Assembly: GCA_025526935.1 (NCBI GenBank)
Contig: JAHLKD010000134.1
Span: 1 to 64,000, forward strand
Source: Cladochytrium replicatum
Lineage: Eukaryota; Chytridiomycota; Chytridiomycetes; Cladochytriales; Cladochytriaceae
Direction: 5' to 3'
DNA: 64,000 bases
Shown: piece by piece, positions 44,909-56,919 of the stretch
Numbering within the stretch: the stretch's first letter is position 1
How the letters are laid out: each line of letters begins with the position of its first letter
Position numbers and translations under genes: made by a program
Notes under the pieces: generated by a model
Told to the model about the DNA's origin: nothing
The model's database searches: none
The model's input: the letters and a program-made list of their open reading frames with translations, nothing else

Positions 44909-46021
44909 ATGGTGGGAGCACGCATACTGGGACTGGTGAGGAGGGGATTGGCAACGGCAGCTGTTAAGGCGGACCTGTCGCTGGTCTCGAAGCTGAGGAA
45001 GGAGACTCAATGTTCAATCTCAAAAGCTAAGGATGCGCTCATTGCGTCTGCAAACGATTACAAAGCGGCGCTGATCTGGCTTGAAGAAGATGCTATCAAA
45101 CACGGCCAGTCGAAAGCGAACAAGTTGAGTGGTCGAGTTGCTTCAGATGGACTGGTTGGGATCGTCGTTGCGGATGCAAACCGAGCGCGGCCCTATCCTC
45201 TCGCTTCAATTGTGGAACTTAACTCGGAGACGGACTTCGTGGCACGAAACCAGCTTTTCAGCCAGCTGGTCTTTCGCGTCGGGCTGACGGCCGCAAAGAT
45301 TTATAAGTCGATTCCGAGCAATCGGCAACCCAATATGTTGAACAGTCTTCCCATCGAAATACTTAAAGAAGCAAGTTTACTGACAGCCCATGCGTTCGAT
45401 GCCTTGGACGCCAATATGAACGATCAGTTGCAAAAATCTACCAACAATGCAATTACAGAGCTGGTTGGAAAGCTTGGAGAGAATTTGTCACTACGAAGAG
45501 CCACGGTATTGACTCCTTCCGAGACTAATGATGATGACTCCACCATCATAGCCGGAGGGTACGCGCACGGGAACGTGTCTGGTGAATCGCACCTAGAGAT
45601 TGACCACGCTGCGGGAAGAATCGCAGCACTGGTGATCTTAAAAGCTTCCCCGAAGGAAGCAGCTGCCACCCTGATTTCGTCTGGTGCTCTCCCGCGCACG
45701 GCTAGACAACTCGCTCAACATGTCGTCGGGTTCAATCCAAAATCGATTTCCAGTGACACCAGCGCACCGAAGTCTTCCGAAGTTGAGGAGTCTGAAGCAT
45801 TGCTGGAGCAGTGCTTCCTACCGTCTGGAGGTTCTCAGACCGTTCAGCAGGCGCTGGACATTCTTGCGGCCTCCAGTGGAGTCAACGGGGCACGAATCAG
45901 TGTGGAAGCATTCACTCGTTTTGAGCGTGGAGAGGGAATCGAGAAAGCGGACACGCCGAGCTTTGCCGAGGAAGTTGAGCGGCAACAAAAATTTGATCCA
46001 CCAACATCGTTATTGGGCTGA
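44909..46021 (+). CDS. Mitochondrial elongation factor Ts
   Basis: Single exon, 370 residues, ATG 44909. The presequence MVGARILGLVRRGLATAA is basic. The N-terminal UBA-like region is SLVSKLRKETQCSISKAKDAL, ending in WLEEDAIKHGQSKANKLSGR. The EF-Ts core has GLVGIVVADANRA and SIVELNSETDFVARNQLF, the conserved nucleotide-exchange motif. GRIAALVILKAS and the C-terminal QCFLPSGGSQTVQQAL complete the family order. It recycles EF-Tu-GDP in mitochondria. Its 3' end is 52 bp from the convergent ferredoxin gene. Confidence 0.93.
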   Translation: MVGARILGLVRRGLATAAVKADLSLVSKLRKETQCSISKAKDALIASANDYKAALIWLEEDAIKHGQSKANKLSGRVASDGLVGIVVADANRARPYPLASIVELNSETDFVARNQLFSQLVFRVGLTAAKIYKSIPSNRQPNMLNSLPIEILKEASLLTAHAFDALDANMNDQLQKSTNNAITELVGKLGENLSLRRATVLTPSETNDDDSTIIAGGYAHGNVSGESHLEIDHAAGRIAALVILKASPKEAAATLISSGALPRTARQLAQHVVGFNPKSISSDTSAPKSSEVEESEALLEQCFLPSGGSQTVQQALDILAASSGVNGARISVEAFTRFERGEGIEKADTPSFAEEVERQQKFDPPTSLLG

Positions 46022-46073
46022 ATTCCGAATTTGGCTCTGTGCAGCCATTTGAATAAACAGAATGTATACCGCG

Positions 46074-46749
46074 TTAACGCTTCTTGAATAAGTCTGCTGA
46101 GCATGCAGTGGTTCCTTTAAGATTTAGTTTCTCTTGCTGAACATTGCGGGTGGCACTGGGAATCCGGGCCACTATCCCATCCAACTCCGGTTTCAACTCG
46201 ACTTGACAACCCAATCTGGATCTGATTGCATATGAAGTGTAAGACAGAGATAGAAAGAAAGAGCCATTACGTACGTCTCCGTGAGACCAAACGCCAGATC
46301 CAGCATGTCATTTTCCTCGTCTGATGGTTCGGCAAGCAAATCCAAGAACTTTTGGTCCAGAATGACGTGACCTGCCATAAACGTGTAAGTATTCGTCCTG
46401 ATCTCCATCGCACTAATAAATTACAAGTGGAACAAGCCAAAGAAGCCTCGCAAGCACCCTCTAGGTCGACGTTATTGGCATGAGCAAGATCCAGCAAGCT
46501 CTCGCCGACCCTTCCTACTAATCTTTTCTCCTCTCCTTCTGGTGTGATGAAAGTAACATTAACCCTGGAGTGGTCAACAAATGGGAGCCAGTGCAATGGA
46601 ATCAACACTCACTTTGCACCAGTGGTTGCTGGTTCTTTGTGGAGATTGGATGGTGTGCTGCTGAAGTATCGACCCGAAATACCCCGTGCGGAAGCCCCTG
46701 CCCGGAGAGCTGGCAAAACTCGACCAACAAATTTGAATGGGAGAGGCAT
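46074..46749 (-). CDS. Mitochondrial [2Fe-2S] ferredoxin (adrenodoxin/Yah1-like)
   Basis: Four exons inferred: 46749-46613, 46564-46425, 46371-46275, 46221-46074; 173 residues. The presequence MPLPFKFVGRVLPALRAGASARGISGRYFSS-like region is rich in Arg, Ala and Ser. The domain begins KVNVTFITPEGEEKRL, then LLDLAHANNVDLEGACEASL and CSTCHVILDQ, giving the C-x5-C-x2-C cluster, and the fourth Cys in SRLGCQVEL. MLDLAFGLTE is the acidic partner-binding helix. It passes electrons for Fe-S cluster and haem A synthesis in the matrix. The exon joins restore each motif exactly. Confidence 0.93.
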
Positions 46750-46849
46750 TTCCGACACGTGATCTGGTTGCTAGTTTTTAAGAAATTTGGGAGATCTAAC
46801 TGTAAGTCGTTCGAGAAGTTCGATCAGGAAATTACAGAAGTATGTATTG

Positions 46850-47075
46850 GATCAGTTATGGATACAAGGTTTATCAAACGATCCATTCCGCCATCGCGAA
46901 CGGGTGCCTTGAAGTGCAGGGTCCCGCCTTCTCCCATTGGTTGTTCTCAAACTCCATTCAAGAAAACCTGCGAGCATAACGTTCCTGCTCACGTTGGGCT
47001 TGTGGACCGTTGAATCCAACATGAAATTTACGCGCATGATCCATGTATGCCGAAAAATGCTCTACGAGTCCCACT
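46850..47075 (-). CDS. Possible small gene or terminal exon, unidentified
   Basis: Minus-strand translation near 47060-46970 reads GLVEHFSAYMDHARKFHVG and NGPQAQREQERYARRFS, preceded by a possible acceptor (TTCTTGGTAG). It has a protein-like composition but is short, and I recognise no family. A 26-bp direct repeat around AAAACATATATATG lies upstream at about 47115-47155. Confidence 0.25.
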
Positions 47076-47332
47076 ACCAAGAAAACACAACATGAACGCA
47101 ATCTCACTCGAACCAAAAACATATATATGGGAGAACCAAAAACATATATATGAGAATCTGCACCGACAGGAGTTTCCGATCAAATGGACCCCTCAAAAGA
47201 CCCCGCATCCCGGCCGGTGGAAAGCAGGTGCCAATCAGCACCAAGACAGCCAGCAGTGAAGAGCGATACAATATACAGCTGCAGTAAACATGAAGGGCAG
47301 CGTCGACATGTTGCTCCTAATACCCCCAAAAC

Positions 47333-47614
47333 ATGAAGAGTGACAGCACTACGAGCACCGGAGCAGCTTTGCAGCGGAACATTGACATTAACGAGAACAG
47401 ATCAGCTTCAGCCAACCCCACTGCTACATTAGAGATGAACATGAAGGGTTCGGGATTTCCTTGCTTCGCTTTTTCCGATCTGAACATTGAGGTGAATGCT
47501 GACAGACCAGCATTTCCCTACCCCGCTGTTTCCAAGCCAAACATTGAAGAAAAAGAGAACAGATCACCACTCACCCACACCGCTGTTTCCGAACCAGAGC
47601 GAGTAACAAAATGA
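47333..47614 (+). CDS. Hypothetical 93-aa ORF with internal repeats
   Basis: ATG-initiated frame with an imperfect three-fold repeat: NIDINENRSASANPTATLE, LNIEVNADRPAFPYPAVSK, NIEEKENRSPLTHTAVSEPE. No family recognised. Repeat structure argues for coding or a former minisatellite; expression is unknown. Confidence 0.25.
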   Translation: MKSDSTTSTGAALQRNIDINENRSASANPTATLEMNMKGSGFPCFAFSDLNIEVNADRPAFPYPAVSKPNIEEKENRSPLTHTAVSEPERVTK

Positions 47615-47823
47615 CGCAATAGTGATGAATTCCATGACGAGACAAATCAAGTGTGACACAGACGGGCCAAAAAGTAATGATGGACCTGAAGAAGCCCCGC
47701 GCATGCAGCTTGGGAAATAGTGCATGAGATTTAGCTCTAGTTGAGGATTCCAAATGAAACTGTTGTTGAGCTTTCGTGAATGTTTCTCATTGTTTGCCTG
47801 CACTGGCACAGGCATCGCGATGT
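47615..47823. other. Short unassigned intergenic stretch
   Basis: Nothing recognised between the hypothetical ORF and the coiled-coil remnant. Confidence 0.3.
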
Positions 47824-48660
47824 TCACCGCGATACCGCGGAAAACTCGAAACTGAAACTCATGCTACGTACTCCTTGCGCAATTTCTAGCTTTTGCTGCA
47901 AGCACGCTTTCTCCACGAAAAGCTTTGAAGACCACTTTTCAACTTGTTCCGCAATGGTTTTCTGCTTCACAAGCTCCTTTTTTAGATTATTCTTGTCAGT
48001 CACAAGAAACCCGACGCTATTCTTAAGGATAGAAATCTTGAGTGAAGTTTTAACAAACTCTTCATGCTTTTCAGCACGAATAGCTTCCACTTCTCCCTTG
48101 GCTCCTGCGAGAAGAATCTCTAGGTCCATCTTTACGTCTCCAAGTGCAGAAATCCGGGCTTGGAGCTCTTTCATTGTTTTGCTCCATTGATCTTATTTCT
48201 GTGGCGTGCTTGCTGTGCTTCGACCTGAATGCATAATTTAGCTTTATGATCAGCCTTCTCCTGCTCTATGCAAGTGGCACATATCTCCAAGCATTGAATC
48301 TGGCTCATCACAGCGCAATTCCAGTAAGCCATTGACTGGTTCTGGTTGAGCACCAAATCTGCGATGCTCCTACGAAATGCAACTGCCTCGAAATGCTGCT
48401 GTTGCTGCGCGCAAAGTGTGCTTGCTGGAACTCCATCGAATGAGCAAAAAGCTGGTACTTGTCGACTTATAAAGTTGAGATACCAGCCTCAAGGCACTTC
48501 CTGTGCTCAACTGCGATCTCACGTGTCTCTTTAAGCTGAGAAGTCAGTCGTGCATTCTCAGCGTGAATGGTGGTGACACGGTTGGATCAGCCAGTCAGCT
48601 TCTACGGCGGCTATCTCATTACCTTTGGCGTCAAGCTGTGAGAAAAGCTCTTTTTCTCAA
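47824..48660 (-). pseudogene. Coiled-coil protein remnant
   Basis: Minus-strand frames with heptad-like, charged sequence. From right to left: TTIHAENARLTSQLKETREIAVEHRKCLE, a stop after GISTL, then QFQQAH, LNQNQSMAYWNCAV and CLEICATCIEQEKADHK, a frameshift near 48175, then TMKELQARISALGDVKMDLEIL and KNNLKKELVKQKTIAEQVEK. The breaks suggest a decayed long coiled-coil protein; introns could explain some of them. The parent family cannot be named from coiled coil alone. Confidence 0.4.
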
Positions 48661-49186
48661 TCCCTGAAGTCTTGTGCCATGGTGGTCTGAATCCGAGCAG
48701 CGATTCGAGATCCTCGTCCCATTGCTAAGTCGAAGATAAACTCTCCCAACCATCGCTCCAGTGGAGCAGTCAAGATTGCTGAGCACAAAAAGGTAGCTGA
48801 GATCTGCAAGCAAGTGACCCCAGAGCTGGAAGAAAGTACGTGTCTGTTTGAAATTGAGTAAGGAACATTTGAACGGAAAAAATAAAGCAAGGTATACCTT
48901 TTGGAACATAGTCAGTCTTTATCTTGACGTTTTTGGCATTGGCATTGGTTGAGGAGCTGGAGGCATGGCTTATGCTCAGTAGTGTAGTTAACCACTTAAC
49001 TTTTTGTGGATATTGGGTAAATACAAAAGGCTAACGTGTCTATATCGCAGCCTTCGCTTCCCTCGCTTTCCTTCCAGTTTATTATCAGTTATATTTTTGA
49101 TATTTTTGATCCAATTTAGTCAAATGCAATCAATTGATCACGTGCTAATAGGTGACCTTCCACAAATTCTGCACGCCAAACAAACG
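48661..49186. promoter_or_regulatory. Gene-free region upstream of the CHTOP-like gene
   Basis: About 525 bp with no supported coding sequence. The right half is T-rich (TTATCAGTTATATTTTTGATATTTTTG at about 49082) and presumably contains the promoter of the following gene. Confidence 0.4.
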
Positions 49187-49990
49187 ATGGCTAAACCACG
49201 AGGAAACCGTCGATTGGGGAGCAATGCTAACGGTGCTAGCAACAACACGAATACGAGATCTCTATCTGACCGGTACGACTCGATTGCTTGAGTGGAGAGG
49301 AGTTGGCTCTCGGCGTGGTTCATCGCAGTCACAAGGACAGGACGTAGTCATTGGAAGTGTTGAGAACGCTGAATTTTGCACTCCTGTGTCTGCGCATCCA
49401 TCTACTGCTCGATTGACTGCGTCGTTACCACGACTGAAATGCTCTCTTTTATTTTGGGTTGTCATTCTGAACGATCACAACCACCTCACCTTCAACCTTT
49501 CCCGACCGCGTGTTGCTTGTCTCTTTTTCAATTTATTTATCGGTAAAACAGGTTCCGAGAGATCCAGTCAGCCCCTACAGCGACCACCCTCGTTGCTCAA
49601 CCGTCGGTTCGTCGAACGGGAGTTCCAAACAGCATCGCTCAACGCCTAGGTTCCAACGGACGTGCCGGTGTCACGGCAGGAAGAATCACAAAGAGGACTG
49701 GCGTCGTTGGAGGAAGAGGGGCTCGTGCTGGGGGGGCTAACTCTCGTGTTGCAGCCGCAGCGGCGGCGGCAGTAGCAGCAACTGGACACGGTCGTGGTCG
49801 AGGTGGCCGTGGTGGGCGAGGGCGGGGTCGCAGTCGCGGTCGTGGTGGAAAGCTTACGAAACACTCCTTGGATGCAGAACTGGATGCGTACATGCTGAAG
49901 GACGAGAAGTACGCTCAGAGCAAGCTGGATTCAGATTTAGATTCGTACATGAATGCAAACGATGAAGATACACCGATGGAAACCAGTTGA
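49187..49990 (+). CDS. CHTOP/FOP-like RGG-rich mRNA-export protein
   Basis: Two exons: 49187-49272 and 49552-49990, separated by a 279-nt intron, long for this genome; 174 residues. Start [11 protein letters not shown]. The middle is Ala- and Arg/Gly-rich ([20 protein letters not shown]), a substrate type for arginine methylation. The C-terminus has two copies of the FOP duplication motif: [14 protein letters not shown] and [14 protein letters not shown]. In animals CHTOP, which carries this motif, works with TREX in mRNA export, and ALYREF/Yra1 have related ends. No RRM is present, which favours CHTOP over ALYREF. An in-frame ATG at about 49124 is an alternative start. Confidence 0.78.
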
Positions 49991-50168
49991 AGGGGATTAT
50001 GATATTTTGACCTGCTTTCTTCTTCTTTTGTTTTTTTGAGGTGGAACGTATTTTTATCCAGTACAGAATCTTGGTTTTAATTCATCACTCGTAAATCAAA
50101 AAGATGTCCGTGTATTAATTGACCTTGATGGATGGGAAGAACACACCAATGTAAGCCACGAACTCCAG

Positions 50169-53100
50169 ATGGGCAACATTGTGTCCAGCACAACACCATC
50201 GGCAGCAACGGCTGGAATCGACAGCTATGTCAGCGAACTGGCTGATGTACAATACGAAAAGAGGCATGCGTTTACATTGTGAAGTTTGGGGTCACATCCG
50301 TTCTCATATTTGCACCCGTTTGCAATTGTAGCTTGGGAAGTGCTCGATTTCTAAAAACTATCCGCTGCAAACACAAAGAAGGGCAGGTTGTCGTCAAAAT
50401 CTTCATCAAACCGGATCCTGGGATATCCTTGCGGAACTTCGCAAAGCAATTACAACGTACAGTGTGCAATGTGATGTTGATTCGATTAATGAAGAATATT
50501 TGCTTTCAGTCGAAAAGAATTTGCTATTTGATGTTCCGAATGCATTGCCGTACGCCAGAGTACTGGAAACTGAGAAGGCGGGATACGTGATACGGCAACA
50601 CATGTTTAGCAGCTTGTATGATCGGATCAGGTACGACCTTTGGCGGGAATTGTTCTAATGGCTCACTCTTACTAAACATCACCTGGAAATCAAGTAATCG
50701 ACCGTTTCTCAACCTAGCAGAGAAGCGATGGATTGCATATCAGCTGCTCGCTGGAGTTGCACAAGCACATGCTCGTCAGGTTCGGAGATATTCAACATGT
50801 TTTGGCGTGTCTCATCTTTCTGTAGGTGTTTCATGGTGATATCAAAACTGAAAACGTATTGGTGACTAGTTGGAACTGGGCATACTTGAGTGATTTCAGC
50901 AATTTCAAACCTGCATATCTGCCCGAAGTACACTTGAAACGGATTCATGTTGTCGTGTGTGCTCATCATTGAACAAAGGACAACCCTGCTGACTTCTCGT
51001 TCTATTTTGACACGTCGGCAAGGAGGACTTGTTATCTCGCACCGGAGCGATTTTACTCACCAGGAGAGACCCTTTTTGCCGCAAAAGAAGGGAAAGTAAC
51101 TGGATCTATGGATGTTTTTTCGCTCGGGTATGCAATGGTCAAATGCTGGATATATTTAAGTAACGAATGGATGCAGTTGTACTATTGCGGAATTATTTCT
51201 GGAGGGAACATCAGTGTTCACCCTTGCACAACTCTTGCGATATCGATCCCAAGAATATGATCCGTCATCGGAGCTCGAAAAAATCAAATGCGAACACATC
51301 CAGGTTTGCAATAAATACGAACTTTCTTTCGCAAAATGACAACATTTTTAATGGGTTAGAGTTTGGTTAAAGATATGATCCAAATTGACCCTGCTAAGCG
51401 ATTAACAGCGCCGCAATACTTGCAACAATGGTGAGACGTTTCAATGGTATGCGATTGAACGCTAAACGCGAACACCTTAGGCGCGGTACAGCGTTCCCGG
51501 GAATATTCTACACTTTCTTGCACCAATATGTATCTTCGACAATTGATCCACCAACCCCAATTGTAATTTCATCCCCTTCACCTGCAACGCTGGCGCCCCG
51601 TTCGCAGACCAACGTTTCCAAAACTCCTCAGAGGTCAAGTAGCTCTCAAAACCTGTTCTCCTTCACAGCATCACCTGCGACCCCAGTCGCTGTGGTAGTC
51701 CAAGTGGGAGTCAAAGCCTCCTTACCACCATCAACGGTCGTTTCTGCGGATACAGACGCAAAACTTGAGAAAATTTATTTCGATTTCGGGACAATTGCGA
51801 TCGCACTTGGAATGGTGTCTATTGATGAACCATCAGAGGACCAGAACCATGGTCCGTCCAGTGGGGATGCTCTTTCGGTCGGGGATAAGAGAAGAAATAT
51901 CGGGGAAAATGGTTTGTATGCCAACGTACATGTGATGCAGTGCTGACGGCGTTCTCGGATATATAGATAGGGAAAGAAATGACGTAAGAAAAAATTAGAC
52001 TGGAGCTTTTCGAAGTTGAAAGATCTGTTTAGCGCTACCTTCCGTATGTGCTTAGTATCCCACTGTACTCGATCCCGGTAACGGAGATCACAGTGGTTCC
52101 AAGCGCACGTACGGCTTTCCGAGTGAAATTTGACAATTTCTGACGTACTCGCAGGGGAGGGATGCATTATCTTCATGAGTATAATCTGTTCGTGCATCCG
52201 GAACACGCTGTTTCCGATATCTCGCATGTATGCAATCGAGCTTCTACTCGCATTGGCCACGCAGCTCTCGGACGCTGACAAACTCGATCGATGTGTCCCA
52301 TATCTTGTGACAGTGCTGGCTGATGATAATGGGGTTGTTCGAGCTACCGCTTTGAAAGCACTCACCCAACTGGTAATTATTCTTACAATTTAGGTTGACC
52401 TTTAGAGATGAATCGCTCATTTTCGATTTTCAAGATGGCCCTGGTTGAAGAAATTACTCCGGCGGAAGCCAACATCTTTCCTGAATTCATTCTTCCTGCT
52501 TTGAAGCGGTTTTCTTCTGACAGTGACGGATTTGTCAGAGCCACGTACGCCCAGTGTTTACCCAGCATTGGTGAGCTCATGTGGTGAACTCTTCGATGTC
52601 GTAACTGATTAAGACTCACAAGCTGAAACCGCATTGCTCTTTCTCGAGCTATCCGAAGTTTTCAGAAGCGTACCTTCCGACATTGAAGGTGAAGAACTAC
52701 ATCAGGTGAGATTATGGCTATCACTTTCGCGAATGTGCTAAGATTTATATTTTACCGTGACTGCAGATCAGCTATGATTCCTCTCTGCGTGAACTTCATG
52801 ATTCTGTCCAAGATGAAGTTATAGCTCTGCTCGTCGATCAGGAACCGACAGTAAAACGGTCTCTTCTCGCTGAAATCGCTCGCCTGTGTGTCTTCTTTGG
52901 CCGTCAACGGGCCAATGATGTCTTGTTGTCACACATGCTGACTTACTTGAATGACGTCGACTGGCAGCTGCGAGCGTAATGTTAATCATGATCATTTACA
53001 ACTCACTGCTGATAGCCACACCTACAGAGCATTCTTTGAAAGCATTGTTGGGGTCGGGATGTTTTTGGGTGGATGGAGTCTGGAAGAGTATATCCTTCCA

Positions 53101-56100
53101 CTGATGATCCAATCTTTAACAGGTAAAATGAACTGCTTAGAGGCGATTTTTCCAATCTTGATCCACCTGACGCTAGATGCCGAGGAATTTGTTGTGGAAA
53201 AGGTGCTCAATTCCCTCACGGCCCTCGGCGAACTTGGGCTCCTCCAAAAGTCGAAACTGAAAGAGCTTTTCAATATTGTGTTACCTTTGGTCTGTCATGC
53301 AAACATTTGGATTCGATACGGTAAAGGATCCACTATGCTTTTGGTATTTTTTGTTTCTGAAAACTCCAAAAAGGGGCAATTGCATTTGTTGCATCGACCG
53401 CAAATGCTGTACCGTTAATAGATGTTCGAAGCGTGCTTTATCCTATGGTTCGACCTTTCTTGAAGAACGATATAGATAAGATGACCGCCGACCAGCTCCT
53501 CGACAATCTAAAAAGCCCTGTAAGTCCAACTTTAACAAGCTGATTTTCAGTCTTACGAACTTATAAGGTGAGCCGAGTACTTTATGACCAGACGTTGCTC
53601 CTGGCATCGAAATCAGGTAATGGGAATTCCAACTTCAGTGAAAGACTCTCTGGCGAGTCTTCAATGGAGAGTGGAAAACCTGGCGAGTAAGAGTTATTTC
53701 GAAAAGAATACATCCGAAACATTGAAGTTGTTTTTCTCAGGAATGATATGGTATCGAAACTCAGAGAGTTCGGCATGATTGATGAGGACAAGGACAAACT
53801 GATTGCTTTGAGATATCACCTCTTTAAGTCGTCCCAGTCAAAGTTGCGGTAAATGGTTTTAAGGATACGTTTGAAAACGAGCTGAATGAAGTTTTAGAGT
53901 ATCAGAGGTTGGAAACCAATGGGCCCATCCCGACGACGTTAAAACAACGGTAATTGCCGTTTGTAATTTTGGTGTACAGTCGCTAACTTGAATGACAACA
54001 GTCCGCTTTTGTTCCTTTGAAGAACTTTTCAATCACTCCGCATACAGTGTTCCTTTCTCCACCAGAATCATATGCGGAAGCTCCAACGGAAATCAAAACG
54101 GTCAGTCGCATAGTAAATCCCTTTTCAGAAATCAAAACGGTCAGTCGCATAGCAAATCCCTTTTCAGAAATCAAAACGGTCAGTCGCATAGTAAATCCCT
54201 TTTCAGTAATTCACTAACTCCTACTCGATAGGTTTCCCTCTCAAGATCTAACTCCCAGTCTTCCGATAACATGTTGCGAAGAGCGTCGGACGCCAGCCAT
54301 CCAAATACGCTGCCTTTGCCGCTAGCAGCTAATTCACGAAGAACAGTCGGTACTGACAGTAATACCGAGGGTTCACTACCACCAATGAGCCCTCAAGGTT
54401 CTCACCGTTTTCCCTTCACCGACGTACCTCGCCACAGCACTTTGTCAAATGCGTCAAGCTATGACGGAGGAAGTGACGCCGGCGCACCATTTATTGTGCG
54501 AGGGAAGGCTGATCTTCCATACATACCCCATGGAACGCTGGCCGCAAGAACCACCAAAAGCTCTGCGGCGGTCTCCGTTGTGAGCAGTGAGACGGCGCAC
54601 GGGACAATCGACGTACAGCTCTCCAAGAAGCGGCAGGGAATGGGTGTGCGGTCTCCAAGTGAAGCAAATAGTGCCGTTACGCCCATGAGTGGAGTCGGGG
54701 AGGTACCCAGGGTCGCGGACTTGGATCAGACGTCAGATGGTGGTATCAGATCAACTGCTGGCTTTTCGCAAAGATATGCGCAATCCGTAGCTTCTTCCTC
54801 AACTTCTTCAACCATGAAGCCAACTGGGACAAAGACCCAGGGCCTCCCGTCATCACTTTCAATTGCAAGTTTCCCAAGCACAGGGTTGTTGTCGCCACCA
54901 CAAGGTAATATTTAAAGCGATTTTGATGTTTATTATTTCATCAGTGTTTCTCATTCCATAGAGAGCCAGGATAAGTACTTGCGAAAGCTTCTTGAGAAGA
55001 AGAGACATCAGCTCTTCCCACCACCAATTCCAGGTACTGTATCACGTCTTATCTTTTTAGTTGCTTATATTATGCATTTAGAGCTTGGACAAAAGGTGTC
55101 CCCACTTTCTTCTTCGGGAATCCTTGCTCAAAGGAGAAAAGTTCGATCGAAGAAACCACCACCTCCTCCACTTGGTGTCTCAACGGATCTTAAGTCTTGG
55201 CGTCCAGAAGGTAAGTCCGCAGATGATATGTTCCCACTGTTACTTAGCATTTTTTCAGGGGTTTTGGTTGCCAATTTGACCGAGCATCAAAAGGCTGTTA
55301 ACCGTGTACGAGTCGCTCCTGACCACAACTTCTTTGCTACATGTTCTGATGACGGAACTGTGAAAGTATGGGACTCTCATCGACTGGAAAAGAACGTGAG
55401 CAACCGTGCAAGATTGAGCTATAAGGCGCAAGGTACATTTTTTTGTTTTTTCCCTGGGATTCTTTTCCCATTCAATTTGGGATTAATAGGAGGCAAAATT
55501 CTTTCTTTCACTTTCTGTGAGTCGACGCACAGCATTGCTTCGGTTTCTGATAACGGAACCATTCACATCAATCGGTACTATAATTGCAGGTTGTTTCTTA
55601 TGTGGGGTGTATTTATTGTCCTTCATAGTGTTGAGTACATACCTTCTGCATCTCATGCCCCTAAGTATGAGGGATACATTCCTGTCAGAATGGTGACCGT
55701 CGATGAAGGTGACTATCCTGTTATGGTTGAACACTTTGACACCGGTAGGAGCATTGGCTGATGGGTTTGCCAGTACTAATTCTTACGTAAGAAACCGAGT
55801 CGATGCTTGTGTATGCAACCTTGGGTGGTCGACTCTGCGGGCTTGATCTACGCACTATGAAATCGGCGTGGTCGCTAGACATACCGCCCAACTACGGAGT
55901 CCCCACTGCTCTGCTGATTGATAAGCGCCGATGTTGGATCACCAGTGCCACTCATCGTGGTGTGTTCTCGCTTTGGGACATCAGGTTCAATTTACAAGTG
56001 AAATCTTGGACTCACCCAGCCAAGAGTAAAGTACATTCAATTGTGCCGTACTGGAAATCCACGGCTTCGAACGCGGACAAGATGATCATGACCACAATTG

Positions 56101-56919
56101 AGGGGCGAACAAATGAAATATCATCGTGGGACTTGGAGACGGGGACATGCAAAGAAGTTTGGTGTGTAGTTGGGCAAGCCGGACGCGGCGGCAGCGATCC
56201 AGAAGAAGAAATGAATCGGGTCTATGGTCAAGGTTTAAAGGTGAGGCTGCTGTGAGGCTGCTTAATATTAGCTTTCTGAATCTAACTGGTCCTCTAAGGC
56301 GCTGTCACCGCCGGAATCGAATGATTTCGGCTTCAGTTCACTGCATCCTGTGGACACTACATCAGCATTAAATGTTGCTTCTACTGGGGGGCGAACAATG
56401 TCGAGACCCCATGATCAGTCTGTTAGGGCCATTGCCGATCTGAGCGCATGCGATGTTCCGTACATGATAACGGCTGGGACTGATAGGAAGATACGTTTGT
56501 GGGATTGCAACAACGTTAACCAAAGTTTTGTTGTTTGTGGATTGGATAAAGACGAATATCTCCCTCGATACACGTGAGTTTAGAGAAACAGTTCAACCAT
56601 AATTGAGGTTGATGTCTCGTTTGCCAGTTCGCATACGTATGGTGGCATATCCTTCTCCATGGAATATACACCGTCTCATGGTCTTTCGGCTGCCACGGCT
56701 ACGAGGAACGCGCTAAATCCCCATGAGTCACCTCCGCTTCTCAATTCTTCGGGGACTTCTGCTCAAACTGTTGGAATTTTGGGAAGCGAAACTGGAATGA
56801 TGACAAGCCCGTCTAACGTTGGACATCTCGACGTAATCACGGACGTAGCTTTACTTCGGGCTCCATATACAATGCTATTAAGTACCAGCCGGGATGGTGT
56901 TGTAAAAGTATGGAAATGA
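50169..56919 (+). CDS. VPS15: Vps15-like kinase/scaffold of PI 3-kinase Vps34 complexes
   Basis: Large multi-exon gene. [16 protein letters not shown] gives the N-myristoylation Gly2. Then [19 protein letters not shown] and VVKIFIKP (kinase N-lobe), [20 protein letters not shown], the catalytic-loop-like [16 protein letters not shown], and LSDFSNFKP, with DFS replacing DFG as expected for this degenerate kinase family. [28 protein letters not shown] and [13 protein letters not shown] close the kinase part. HEAT repeats follow ([19 protein letters not shown] at about 52230; [24 protein letters not shown] at about 53150). WD40 repeats end the protein: [20 protein letters not shown] (55300), [14 protein letters not shown] (56460) and [13 protein letters not shown] (56919). 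It anchors and activates Vps34 in autophagy and endosomal sorting. Intron 1 (50264-50331) has a GC donor. Confidence 0.93.
54092..54206. repeat. 39-bp tandem repeat, three copies, inside VPS15
   Basis: Units begin at 54092, 54131 and 54170, each ATCAAAACGGTCAGTCGCAT followed by AG(T/C)AAATCCCTTTTCAG. 39 bp equals 13 codons ([13 protein letters not shown]), so copy-number change would keep the frame. Every unit ends in TTTTCAG, a good splice acceptor, so the repeat may also multiply acceptor sites before the exon at about 54235. Confidence 0.9.
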
